Below, one piece after another: positions 49,701 through 59,772 of a DNA stretch of 64,000 nt (within the stretch, counting starts at the first letter, position 1; each line of letters begins with the position of its first letter). The stretch is taken from the NCBI GenBank assembly GCA_029964075.1, contig CM057140.1, positions 14,960,643 through 15,024,642 on the forward strand, in the 5' to 3' direction. The position numbers were made by a program, and so were the translations under genes. The DNA is from Patiria pectinifera (taxonomy: Eukaryota > Echinodermata > Asteroidea > Valvatida > Asterinidae). A model generated the notes under the pieces. The model was not told where the DNA came from. It made no database searches and saw only the letters and a list, made by a program, of their open reading frames with translations.

Positions 49701-52207
49701 TCTTGCTAGTACTTCCAAAGTTTGATTATCCTTGAAGATGTTACCCTATTTCCTCTTGCCCAGATTTGCATGAAGCATTAGGGTTGCTGGGTGGGCAAAC
49801 TGACTTACACAAAAGGCACAAAAGTCAGGGTTGCTAAACCATCAGAAGATTTAGACCAGTCATTGTGGCCAATGAATAGAAGGGAATTAGTCAGCATAAC
49901 AATTTCCTCCTAGAAGCCCGGCAGCAACCAGGAAATAAATTGAAGCAACAGGCTCAAAACCACAAGGAAAAGTTGTCAGGTGGATGAGCACAGATTGCTA
50001 GAATGTTCTTCCTTGCTTTCATTTTTTTTCAGACTGAATAATTATTACTCCATGCAGAGTACTGAAGAGTAAGTTTACATAAGAGCAGTGAAGACTGGCA
50101 TGCAAATAAATGAATGTTTTCACCAAGTTGCTTATAACCCCACCCTGCCCTATAGTAAACTGTCTACTATATCAAGCAAATCACCAGGACTGAAGTTGAG
50201 GAAATGAGGACATAACGATATCCAAAAATTTATATAATCCAAGAAACTGTGTCCAAACTAACCAAACCATTTCCCCTGTCTTTGGGAAAGTTGCTTAATT
50301 TCACCTTTATCTCCAGGGGTGGATCTTAGCTTTCAGGAAATGCATGGAAACAGGTGTTGTTGGTTTTTTTTTGGTTTTTTTTAATATTTGAGTGACGGCA
50401 TATACCTGCTATAGGGGGTCTGGAGTATGCCCCTCCCTCATTCTAAGGCAATAAACAAATAAATTTAGTGTGAAATAGTTTTTTTTTTGCATGAAATAGT
50501 ATTCTTTTGGGCACCATTTTACTAGTATAAAAATCTTCAGTGGCTCCCCCCCCCCCTAAGATCTGCTACTGGTCTCTGAAGTTTTTGACACCCAAATGTT
50601 ATGACCTTTTACTAGTTTTAGCAAATTCATTGTACAAAAAAATATTTTTTGCAAGCATTTCTGGAATTAAGATTACAAAACAAGATCCTGTTATTCAGTT
50701 CCACTTGAACTTTACGCTTTGAAAATTGAAAAAAAAGTTGGTCTTTTCCAGAAAATACACGAGCTTTCAGAGTCTGTTTGCCAACTTTCCGTCAAAGAGT
50801 ACAATGACCTTTAGCCTTTAAAATTTGTCAAATGGGAAAAATTTGACTGCCGGAGGCCATTAAGCCATGAAAAAGTACAATCAATGACATTGGTTCATGC
50901 ATTCAAGGACAGCAGGGGCACCTGTCACATTGTGTAATTGATCATTAGTTTGGAAGCATGCGCCTTGCCGACTGGGTGTTGGCTGTTGCTTGAAAAAAAA
51001 AAGTTGTAAGTTTTAAGGACTTTTAATTCATTGCCTAGGGCTTTGAATTGCACTATTTACAATTAGATATTGAAAACTTGATATGTAAATAGGTTTGTTG
51101 AGCTATGTAACAAACCTACCTTCCTGAAACCAGGACGAAAAAACCCTAAAACCTGGCACACATTCCAAACCTAAAACTCTCCTCGGCGGATCCAGAGAGG
51201 TTATTTTCAGGGGGCGGAGGGTGTGCTGGGTGGGGGAGGGGGGGGGGAGAGAAGGGCTATCTCAAGTGAAACATGGCCTTATCTGAGAACAGTTTGGTCA
51301 CTGCATGGGGGAGGGGGGTTCAACAACACCCCCCCCCCCCTCCTGGATCCGACATTGATCTTGATTCACATACCCTGACCATATCCCTATGCACACACTC
51401 CTTTGCAATAATAATTTCTACACCCTTCTAAGTTGTACCAATGGGAGGGGGGTGTTTATACTAGCCGTGGCACACTGTTCTCAGCAAAATTGTCATGCAA
51501 ATGTGTGACAACATGGAATCAGTGTCCTGCCAATGGTTTTGTGACCCACAATAGGTGTACACAGGTGTTCGAGCCCTTTCATAGACAAGGTTGCGCGCAC
51601 AAATGAAATTCTGGCTCAATCTCCAAACACCTCAAAAGGAACTATGGTGCATGTGACTACAGATTTGGCTGGGACTTTGGGTTATGCATCACAACAAAAT
51701 ATATCCCCCAACTTAGGTACAACATTCCCTCTATTGCATCCAACAAGCATGTTACAATTTATAAGAAAATATGAGTATTGATTGGAATTCACAGTCCTTG
51801 TCTCCATTTATTTGATCTGTGCATGCACGGTCTTGATATTAGGGTCAAACAATTAAAACAAAATCAACAACCACAGTATGTATTATGTAAATAACATCAC
51901 TAAGAGTTTCCACAGGTGCCTTCTATTTCTAATTATAAAATTACCCCCCCCCCCTGCCAAAGAGAATTTAAAGGCCTTTCAAACCAAAGTTTGCCGGTTG
52001 TATGCAAGTGGATTACCAAATTCAGTCACTTAGTTTCAAAGCAAATTTACTACGGTGTTTACATCTGCTCAGCGAGATTGTTGCAATGTTTCTGAACAGC
52101 AAATTTTACCCTTTTTTAAGCACTGCTCGCCGTTGTGTTTTTTTTAATGAGATAAAACTCACCACGAAAATTGTCTTCAGGCCTTCATTGATCAGCCGAT
52201 CTCCCAT
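40779..52207 (-). CDS. NOX2: NADPH oxidase, NOX1-3 (gp91phox) type, paralog A, 13 coding exons, 585 aa
   Basis: Exons in transcript order: 52207-52163, 47608-47513, 46974-46855, 46419-46162, 45765-45647, 44393-44313, 43971-43842, 43364-43251, 43021-42908, 42655-42417, 41917-41725, 41147-41023, 40902-40779. All junctions keep frame. The protein moves electrons from cytosolic NADPH through FAD and two hemes to oxygen, making superoxide. The N-terminus [10 protein letters not shown] resembles NOX2. Heme-ligand histidines are visible: His104 and His118 in one helix, His224 and His237 (13 apart) in another. FAD motif HPFTLTS spans 353-359; GPFGTAS 404-410; NADPH motif [10 protein letters not shown] 422-431; then [26 protein letters not shown] and the C-terminal FYNKENF. 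There are no EF-hands, so it belongs with NOX1-3 rather than NOX5 or DUOX. It likely needs a p22phox partner. It converges with creatine kinase. Confidence 0.97.
41529..41714. mobile_element. hAT-like MITE with 8-bp target duplication
   Basis: The element 41537-41706 (170 bp) has inverted ends CATAGAGCTA...TAGCTCTATG that extend inward through ATTAAATTACTAGAG with few mismatches. It is flanked on both sides by the direct repeat ATTCTTGC (41529-41536 and 41707-41714). An 8-bp TSD and CA...TG termini are typical of hAT elements. There is no coding capacity. It lies 10 bases into the intron after NOX-A exon 11 (donor at 41724). Confidence 0.85.
42236..42351. repeat. Intron segment duplicated on the other side of NOX-A exon 10, copy 1
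   Basis: It shares with 42716-42836 the ordered blocks CCAGTCA..AAGTAAATCACA, CAAAGGAATGCC or CAAGGAATGCC, and AGCTTGTGACTTGA, in the same direction. The two copies bracket exon 10, in adjacent introns. Confidence 0.65.
42716..42836. repeat. Intron segment duplicated on the other side of NOX-A exon 10, copy 2
   Basis: Partner of 42236-42351, about 480 bp away, diverged mainly in the middle. Confidence 0.65.
44653..44930 (+). mobile_element. tRNA-derived SINE in a NOX-A intron
   Basis: The head GGCCTAGTGGTTAGGG resembles a pol III A box region, and GGTTCGAATCC (44697-44707) is a perfect B box. The body continues with GCGATGGACTGGCATCCCAT, a block I recall from SINE bodies in several animal groups, and ends near a TTTACTTTCACTTTAC tail. 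It follows a run of 15 G. Orientation is opposite to the host gene. Confidence 0.85.
47668..48193. mobile_element. TTAA-flanked MITE, long copy, NOX-A intron 1
   Basis: The left end is TTAAAGGGAACATACAACAT and the right end is the reverse complement with two changes (ATGTTGTACATTCCCTTTAA). TTAA at both edges fits a TTAA target duplication, as in piggyBac-like elements. Internally there is a perfect palindrome TGGTCGGCCGACCA. There is no open frame of note. Confidence 0.7.
48205..48345. repeat. Partial relative of the TTAA MITE
   Basis: It repeats, in the same order and orientation, internal blocks of the 47668-48193 element: AGCATC.TGTGAAA, CACCTGGTG and GGTTGGCCGACCATCCTTGG. No ends are recognisable. 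It is probably an eroded copy. Confidence 0.55.
48887..49092. mobile_element. TTAA-flanked MITE, short copy, inverted
   Basis: It starts TTAAAGGGAATGTACATCAT and ends GTTGTATATTCCCTTTAA. Its right half (ACACCAGGTGCCAT, TTTTACAGGACGCTTTAGAC, GATGTTTGCAAATG) is the reverse complement of the left part of the 47668 element, so the two are inverted family members. Confidence 0.75.
49093..52162 (-). other. Remainder of NOX-A intron 1
   Basis: No exon was recognised. The stretch contains several poly-G or poly-C tracts (51215-51345, about 50550, about 51943) and AT-rich DNA. Confidence 0.5.
51215..51345. repeat. G-rich and C-rich tracts
   Basis: A purine block with GGGTGGGGGAGG followed by 10 or more G lies near 51220-51250. 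Within 90 bp a C run of 13 follows. The plus strand of the first block could form a G-quadruplex; the second has the potential on the minus strand. Confidence 0.6.
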
Positions 52208-52754
52208 TCTGCTTATGACAATTCACCTCAGGCGATATTTCTCGAAACTTCAGTTGTAACTGTCCAAGACGAGAGTCCGTGTTTTCTGCAGGGTACCGTG
52301 CTCCCGCCCTCCAGGTATAGCGGGCGCAGCGATGCGAAACGCCGGGCGGAGCTTGCAATGACACACGGTGGTCGCTTTTACGATGCGTGCGTACACCCGT
52401 ACCCAACTTTACAAGTAAGTAAGCCAACAGCTTCACAAAGTAAAGTAGTGGGCCCTAGCACTTCAGTGCTACTCGACAAACTTTGGTACATGCACCCGAA
52501 AAGGCTGGAACGGACCGGAACTTGCGAACTTAGTTACATATTTCGAGAGACGTCTCTGCAAAATAGCAACCTGGTTTAAATACCGGCCGCGGCGGATGAG
52601 CAGTCTGTTTTGCTAGGGAGGTGACTTTTGTGCAAGTTTTACTTCCGCGTCTCTTAACATAACAATAGCTGTAATGTATACAAATGTATTACATATCCGT
52701 GCTCTCTCTAACCCATGGAGGTAAAACACACAAAAACACAGTGGGCGTGTTTGC

Positions 52755-52880
52755 CCGGTTTATACTTCACGCGAAAGCTTGCGCGAAGCGAAATTCATGT
52801 CAACAATGGTGGACGCGCCCCGAACGCCCCGTTGACGTCACGAATTTCGCTTCGCTTTCGCGTGAAGTATGGGGCGGGCT
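52755..52880. mobile_element. CpG-rich inverted repeat, MITE-like
   Basis: The left arm reads ATACTTCACGCGAAAGC then GCGAAGCGAAATTC; the right arm is its reverse complement GAATTTCGCTTCGCTTTCGC then GTGAAGTAT. Arms of about 40 bp surround a 35-40 bp centre. It lies about 0.6 kb upstream of the NOX-A start codon. Confidence 0.7.
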
Positions 52881-54116
52881 TGATTGTTCGCCGACCTCGT
52901 TTACCCGTGTTACAAACATACGCTTTCTGGATTTTTGTGGCTTTGAGAATCGGTCTTGAGTTGCTGGATTAAAAAAATCCAACTTGATGGTATAATACAT
53001 TTTTTTTTTAAATCAGTCAAAAAATAAAAAACTTTAAGCTGGCATTTTAACGTTTATGGACAAAAATATTAGAGTTGCATTAACCTACACTTGTTAATGT
53101 CTAGATCACACAAATAATTTGAATAAACATGACGATCGGTATCACAATTATTATACCAAAATTATTTATTTATTGTGTTACATGTTCGGTCAAGTAATAT
53201 AAAAACATTCCGTTCATGATCAGTCTTTTCTGCAATGTTATAATTACACATTCATTGCTTGAATGAATGTGAAACATTTGAAGAAAAACTACAGCTTTCA
53301 ATTTGTAACATCGTCATTGTGATTGCACACAAAATGATATCTAATCATTTAAGCCCCGCCCTTGATTCTTTGACCAATCACAGCCGTGCATATGGGTTAG
53401 TGACTTGTCATACACGCGCATGCACTACTGATTACTGGGGCCCATTGGATAAGCATCTCAAGTTGGTTCCAATGCTACTGAATGGGCAGTGGGCGTGGTC
53501 AAGAAACTGACGGGGCAGTGGGCGGGGCTTAACCGATCATCTAATAACGTTGGTTAAAAAAAATGTATATTAATGAATTGAAAACAAACATTCTATTTCT
53601 CATAATGTACTTCTGAATAGTTATGTATCTATCCTACCTAAACCCTGTTTGAAGACCTCTACAACTCAAAGATAAAAGTTTTAATCTAATTTGCATAATT
53701 GTATCTTCGTGTAAAATGCCATGCAAGTTGTTTCTCAAAGTAAACACCTGTGCAAAAATAAAACCTTTTACCAAATTATTTTGTAGACTATTTTACAATA
53801 GTAATTGAGTCATCGTTATTTGTGCGGACCTTTATATATGTTCTTAAATACAAGTCACTCTAAAAAAATCCACTTCAAGAAAGTGAACAACATGATCTCT
53901 ATTCCGTTTTTCAGAGGTAAGACTGCAAACCCAAAATTTAGTTCGATAAAAAACTACAAAGCTTCTGAACTCACTGATTGCCAAAACAGTTCTTTAAAGC
54001 CTGCACAAGTAGCAAAATTATGTATTTTAGGCTAACATTGGAAGAGACGGCTTTATTTTTCTATAGAAAAGACCCTCATTTGGTAAAAAAACAAACCAAA
54101 ATCGGAAAAAGGCCAG

Positions 54117-54282
54117 GTAAGCTAGTTCAATAAAAGTAAATCAGCTGGCTGTGTGGGAAAAAAAGCAACAGAAATTGTTTTAAATTTCATCTTCAATCTA
54201 GTAAGCTAGTTCAATAAAAGTAAATCAGCTGGCTGTGTGGGAAAAAAAGCAACAGAAATTGTTTTAAATTTCATCTTCAATC
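54117..54282. repeat. Identical 84-bp tandem duplication
   Basis: Segments 54117-54198 and 54201-54282 are identical over 82 bases (starting GTAAGCTAGTTCAATAAAAG, ending CATCTTCAATC), offset 84. Complete identity suggests a very recent event or an assembly duplication. Confidence 0.95.
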
Positions 54283-54570
54283 GTACAGTGCTAGCATAAT
54301 TGTTATTAATTATTGTAAAATAGCCAGCCCAAGGACACAGCTTTTTTATCCTCCGAGCAGACCAATACACCACTGACAACTCAAATTTTAATTCAATTTC
54401 ATACATAATAATCATATATCCCAACCTACCAATTAAATATTAAAGTTGGTATATACCTGCTTTTATAAAATTTAAATTTTCTTTTCCAAACAAAATTTAA
54501 AGGAATATGTCCTATAGCAAATTTAAAAAATGTACTTGTTTGTTTTTGCGGGTTTATACAGTTTTAAAAA

Positions 54571-54576
54571 TTTATT
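54571..54576 (-). terminator. Probable polyadenylation signal of MPC1-like gene
   Basis: TTTATT on the plus strand gives AATAAA on the minus strand about 300 bases beyond the MPC1-like stop codon. Confidence 0.4.
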
Positions 54577-54876
54577 TTAAATGGTACACTCCACTCCAGA
54601 AATTGTGCACACTAGTCAGAATAAATTAGGAGCATACTTTATCGCAGTCCTGTTTTTAATTCAAAAGTTGAAATTAATTAATTGATTACTTGTCATGGGC
54701 CGATTTTTCTGTGCGATGTCTCATTGGAAAGCTCATAACTAATGTAATTCTAGAAAATTGTCAATTCATTTTGAAAATCTAAATTTCTCCTAAACCTTTA
54801 AAAATAAAATGGGACTACATGCAGTGGTTTTTTCTCCATTTCCTATTTTAACCCTGATGCTAGTACCAGAGATTAT

Positions 54877-57800
54877 TTACGCCGACTCGGTGGGTTTATC
54901 TTCTGTTGAATCTCCTGAGGATCTGCAGCAGAAATAAAAAAGAGCAAAATTACTCAAATAGATTATAGGATATTTTGGGGGCACTGCTCCCTTTTTTTTT
55001 TTGGAGGGGGGGAGATTGGGCGGGGAGTCGGGGGTGGGCTGGATGAGGGGTGTCGGTGCTGACAGGCGCGGCAGGGGAAAGGCATTTTGTGAAACTCTAC
55101 AAGGCAGAATTATTTAATAACAACTACTTTATCCCATTCCCAAGAAACAAGTGGAAAATTACAACATTACAACAACGACCAACAACCCTGCTTCTACGTT
55201 ATAAGCCACTGATAACTTTGTAATAGGAAAGCATTGAATCTTAAATAACTGATAGACAACAATTTTACAACAAAGTTCTGGAGTAACATGTACTTTATTG
55301 CTTTTGGTGATGGACTTTCTGTATCAGGAACTGCTGAGGCAGCTGCTGCAGGTGCAGGTGGTGGTGGTGCTGCTGCAGGTGCTGGTGCTACTGCTGCAGG
55401 TGCTGATGTCGCTACGGTTGCTGCTGTTCCTACTGCTTTAGAACCACTGTCAAGAAATAAAACCCATTTCTTGATCAACAGAGGGCGCTATTGCCTATCA
55501 ACAATTGTCAGTGAGTGCTGGGCACTGGAGTGCGGAACATTTCAAAATCATGCAATCAGATATTGTAGTTCGCTCGTACCCCCCGCCCTGCAAACAGGAC
55601 GCTGGTCAGGGCTGACGTCATTTGAGCTCTCATTGGATAGATTTGCGTGACCTGTGACGTAGAACGCGTCACACAAACTAGCTTCCGGTGCCCATCATGC
55701 GTAGCGCGCGCTAGCTGCATGCAAAGGTCAATATGTACTTCCTTTACAAGATTCTGTGAAGCTCATCAGCCCTGACCAGCGCCCTGTTTGCAGGGCCCCG
55801 GGGTACGAGCCAAATATTGTAGTTTAGTGAATTTGATATGAATTGACACGAATTCTTCAGAGAAAAGTTAAATGGACGTTGATCCATCTTTCAAGATGAG
55901 AAGGCACATAACAATACAGAACACATTGGTTATGCTTAAACCATTGTTCCAACTACCTCCACATATTTTTTTCTGATTACACAATCATCTGAACTTGGAT
56001 TAACTTACTAGTTATGCTTAAACCACCGTCCCAACTGGCCGATTTGAGCGCATTCGTTGGTGAAGTGACATGCAAACAGTAGACTGTTGCGTGGCTTGAC
56101 CATCCATGCAAACCGCATGAATAGGGCTGAGTAGATACACAGAGCTTGAAGTAGAAATACATGAAACAAAAGTTACATAGAAGCTTAAACTACGCAATTA
56201 AATTAACTAAATGTAATACCCTGTGTTTGCAGCCCCCTAAAAAACACGTGAGCATTCGGCGGTTTTCATCTCAAGTTTTTCAGACATTATCGAACTCCAG
56301 AGGGCAAAAGCATTTTCAATCTTTCAAAAATAGAGCAAGCTCTACACATTTAGAAGCTGTGCATTTTTGACAGAAAATCTGTCTGTCTTACAACAATAGA
56401 GGGAGCTATCCACACTTGGTAGTTGTGCATTTTGTGTATGACAAAAAATATTCAGAAACTCGAGAAGGTACACAAATGTTTCTAAATTTTCAAAACAAAA
56501 GTTGAATGTCTATGGAGAACTACTGCACAAAAGTTTTAGAGAATTGTGTCCTTTTGTTTGCTAAAAAGTCAACAACTTAAAGAAATGGTAAAATGAAAAT
56601 ATGACCTTTATAGCAATGAAAACTATGTGTGGTATCAGTGAGCTCTTGTGTGGTTCTAATAATTTTTTAAACCCATCCATCTTTTTTTTTTTCAAACTGG
56701 CATGATTGATGTCAACAGCGCCCTCGTGTGGCCTACCTGCTGTCATCCTTGGGCTGATGATTTCTGGGTCTCTCCTCATGTCACCCATTGCAGCGAGGGG
56801 AATTCCCCAGTTGGCAACTGCATGATGTCATCAAACAAACAAACACCGTCTGTCATTAATGATTGCTGTAATACCTTCCACATTGGTGGCATATTAACAT
56901 ATAGAACTATTGATTATGATCTACATGTACTTCACGAATCAAAAACTGCAAGTTGACAACAACTTTTGCACTGTCTTCGAAATTCGACTCGTCTTATCCA
57001 GGTAGGTTTTTTTTTAAAACAAGTGAATAAACCAATAGAATCATGCCATAAAAAAAAATGATTAAGGACATTTACGATCTTCTATTTATGTATTCAGAAT
57101 TTGACCTTTCTAAATCCACATGGCTGGAACTCAATGCTCAAATAGAATTCAATACGTAATGCCATGATGCAATGTCCAATCTATTAATAACTCGGAAACA
57201 GATGTTCACCAATTTTATCTTGACAATGTGCACTTATGCTATGGAATGTATAATGTACAAAACTGACATATTGGTACGTGATTTAAAAATACCATTACCT
57301 TATCACTACAAATATGAAAACAGTATTCAATGTCTAAATTTGCTGCGAACGATAAATGTTTCTATTTTTTCCCCGTATGACCTATTTTTAAATATCTGAT
57401 AAGCTAGATGAAAATTCTTTAAATAATCAAACTTACCTGGTCCCCAGAAATGCTGAAAAGAACAACAAATTTAAAACCATTTAGTGCTCAGGATTACTTG
57501 GAAATAGGACTCATGTACAGTATAGGATTCATAATGATAGGAATTATTTGAAAATAAGCATTTGGGTTTGTTTTGGTATTGTTATTAATACTTTTACTTA
57601 TTTTCATTTTAAAACATCAATGTAGAAACATGTTACCACATAAATGTTATAAAAAAAATAATTCAGTTCAAAAATATGCACAGTATGCAGTTGTATGAAT
57701 TGTGGGTGCATATAATCTATGAAAAATCCCACTTTATATGAACTGTATAACTAGCTTTGTGACTACTGCACAAGTTGCTACATTATGGTAAAATTATTAT

Positions 57801-59096
57801 GTTTAGAAAAAATACTTACTGTGCTGTGACATCGGAACAGCGTAGCATCAGATGTCGGAGGAAAATGGAAAATGTGAAATTTAATATTCCAAGTATCTGG
57901 ACACAAACAAGTTTTCCTACAGCGTAGCATCAGATGTTGGAGGAAAATGGAAAATGTGAAATTTAATATTTCAAGTATCTGGACACAAACAAGTTTTCCT
58001 ACAAAAGCATGCATGTATAATGAAGATATAATACATTTCATTGTGGTAAAAATACAGCATTCAAAAAGATATGTACATGTATTCATACATGTACATACAT
58101 ACTATGAAAAGCTTCCACTTCCAGCAGCAGCAGGCCTAGGCCTCATCACAATTTCAATGAAGACTTTTAAAATTTCATCTTAATATTAGGCAGTGGATAT
58201 TTGACCGTGAACCGGTCCCTGATTGTTTTCAGTATTGTACCGGCACGGCACTGAACATGTGCAGCGAGTGTTTTTTGGGAATCGGACCAAATTTTTATTT
58301 CAGACTTTAGTTCCCTTAGAATCCTCCGGAGCCACGAATGAGAAAAAGATGAAATACTCTACAATTAAACTTAGGATTCCATTTAGAACAATAAAAGAAA
58401 ATTCTTCTTTTTTGGACACAAAAAATATAGTTTCAAGAAAATCTATCACGCTGGGACTCAACTTGAGCAGCTTTTATTGCGAGGTGGGCCTGCTATCCAC
58501 TAAGCCATGCATTCGCTTGACGAGAAATAGTACCCGGGTAAATTAATATCTTTTTTTATGGTGTAGGCTAGTCCAAAAATTTGGGACTCTCAATACTGTC
58601 CCGTGTTTGAGAGCCCCAAAACCTAATTAAGGTATTGAAAACATGGAATACGACTACGAGAAAATGATGATCAAGTCTTATCATCATTTTTGCGACGAAT
58701 GACCTTCATTGAGATGATATATGAAGAAAAAAAGTTGCGTCAGGTTACAACATTTTTTCCAAAAAAAAGTAACGATATGCAATGACCAATGTTGAATGTA
58801 AATAAACACATCTAATCTTACTTAGTTGGACATAATACTATGCCTAGGCTGCGCCTACTCGTTATTTTCAATTATAAATTATTTTATAACGAATTTCAAT
58901 TTAATATAATACGCCAAAAAATAATGACAAACCTGAAGAAATACTGTCCCCATGTCAACTCTGTCTGCACAGGTTTCTTGGCCGCTGCAGTGCCGTCTGA
59001 AGCAGCGAATCGCCGGCAAACATGACTCTGTGTCTTTATAAAACGTGCAGTTCTCTTGCTGAAAAGATTGGCGGCTGATCGTACACAAACTGCCAT
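54877..59096 (-). CDS. MPC1: Mitochondrial pyruvate carrier subunit MPC1-like, extended at both ends, about 199 aa
   Basis: Exons in transcript order: 59096-58933, 57823-57820 (4 nt, tentative), 57452-57437 (16 nt), 56817-56737, 56144-56009, 55446-55294, 54922-54877. The joined core reads [50 protein letters not shown] and [20 protein letters not shown], which is MPC1: it pairs with MPC2 to carry pyruvate across the inner mitochondrial membrane. Normal MPC1 is about 109 aa with little outside the core. Here an Arg-rich, acid-poor N-terminus ([19 protein letters not shown]) looks like a cleavable mitochondrial presequence, and after the core comes an Ala/Pro-rich tail of about 65 residues. ATG 59096 has A at -3 and G at +4. 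The last junction uses a weak donor (GTACAT); without it the frame runs to a TAG at about 55197. The core exons are certain; the micro-exon and tail are less so. Confidence 0.85.
55560..55824. mobile_element. MITE with about 45-bp inverted ends and 9-11 bp target duplication
   Basis: The direct repeat ATATTGTAGTT occurs at 55560-55570 and 55814-55824. Between them the left end GCTCGTACCCC, then CCCTGCAAACAGG and GCTGGTCAGGGCTGA, is mirrored by TCAGCCCTGACCAGC, CCTGTTTGCAGGG and GGGGTACGAGC at the right. A 9-bp TSD with TT(C/G)GCTCG ends, or 11 bp, both fit; 9 bp would suggest a Mutator-like origin. It lies in an MPC1-like intron. Confidence 0.8.
57437..57452 (-). other. MPC1: 16-nt micro-exon of MPC1-like gene
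   Basis: CATTTCTGGGGACCAG is flanked by acceptor GTTCTTTTCAG and donor GTAAGTTTG on the minus strand. It codes HFWGP plus the first base of Val, the most conserved block of MPC1, and joins in phase to VANWGIP in the next exon. Confidence 0.9.
57820..57823 (-). other. MPC1: Candidate 4-nt micro-exon of MPC1-like gene
   Basis: CACA lies between GATGTCACAG and GTAAGTATTT on the minus strand. Exon 1 ends in phase 2 (TTC AG) and the 16-nt exon starts in phase 0, so a piece of length 1 modulo 3 is required. CACA yields Ser-Thr, giving the family sequence STHFWGP. An alternative in-frame exon of 97 nt (57916-57820), with acceptor GCTGTAG, would insert 31 residues instead. Confidence 0.6.
57838..58002. 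repeat. 82-bp tandem duplication in MPC1-like intron 1
   Basis: Copies starting at 57838 and 57920 share CAGCGTAGCATCAGATGT, GGAGGAAAATGGAAAATGTG and CAAACAAGTTTTCCTAC and differ at two positions. The left copy begins 15 bases from the CACA micro-exon, and the duplication carries the alternative acceptor. Confidence 0.95.
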
Positions 59097-59772
59097 ACTC
59101 AACGCAGTGTGGAAATGACACGGCCGAGTTTTCGTTGGTAAAGTCACGCAGAAATCACGGTCTCAATTCTCAAAGACCATTCACTCTGAACTTTGCGATC
59201 TTATTTTTAGCTCAGCTAAGTCCACAAATCACGATCAAGTGTATGATTACATAACTTAGCACTTGGTTCCAAATTAAGACAACTTTGATTGAAATAGATC
59301 AGATAAACGGGCCACCAAGTCCAGTCACCGGCACCACTGTTAATTGTAAATAGCGCCCTCTCTTGAAATCATTATTTTTTTTGGAATAGTTTGTCTATTG
59401 ACAGATTGAGGGCGCAATTACACGAAACCACTTCCTATTTTATCTTGTCAACAATCGTGACCGTGAAAACGCAATTAGCCAATATAAAACTTTCTTGGCA
59501 TTTGTTTTACTAGACGACGATTTACTCATCACATCCATCGAATTGATTAATCAGTTGATGGACTAAAAGCTGGGATAATTGGAAGAAGATCAGTTGAATA
59601 CTTATGACTGATTCGAACTTGTGAAGCTTGAAGTACGTTTGTGTTGTCCCGCCTCCGCCGCCTTTACATAATTGATCACCACATAATTTAGGTCATTGTT
59701 AATGTTGCTGATGTGTTTAGTTTGTTAACATTCCAGTTTTGACTTAGGAATTGTTCGAAAGATTGCCCAGAG
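59097..59772. promoter_or_regulatory. Divergent MPC1-like / NOX-B promoter region
   Basis: Only 676 bp separates the two start codons. It contains an inverted pair of GCGCCCTC motifs (59353-59360 and 59408-59415) and, toward NOX-B, a possible 5' UTR donor (GAA|GTACGT near 59630) and an acceptor (GATTGCCCAG at 59770). No TATA box is evident. Confidence 0.5.

Larger units (their letters stand above)
52208..54570. other. NOX-A upstream region to MPC1 3' end
   Basis: This includes the NOX-A promoter (GC-richer from 52.2 to 52.9 kb), an inverted repeat (52755-52880) and an 84-bp tandem duplication (54117-54282). I see no coding exon; open frames up to 93 aa here lack support. Confidence 0.45.

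Noticed and set aside
55194-55293. Read-through of MPC1-like exon 6 to a TAG near 55197
   Set aside because: The extension is hydrophobic and AT-rich with intron-like composition; splicing to 54922-54877 keeps frame and gives a polar end. Not fully excluded because the donor is weak.
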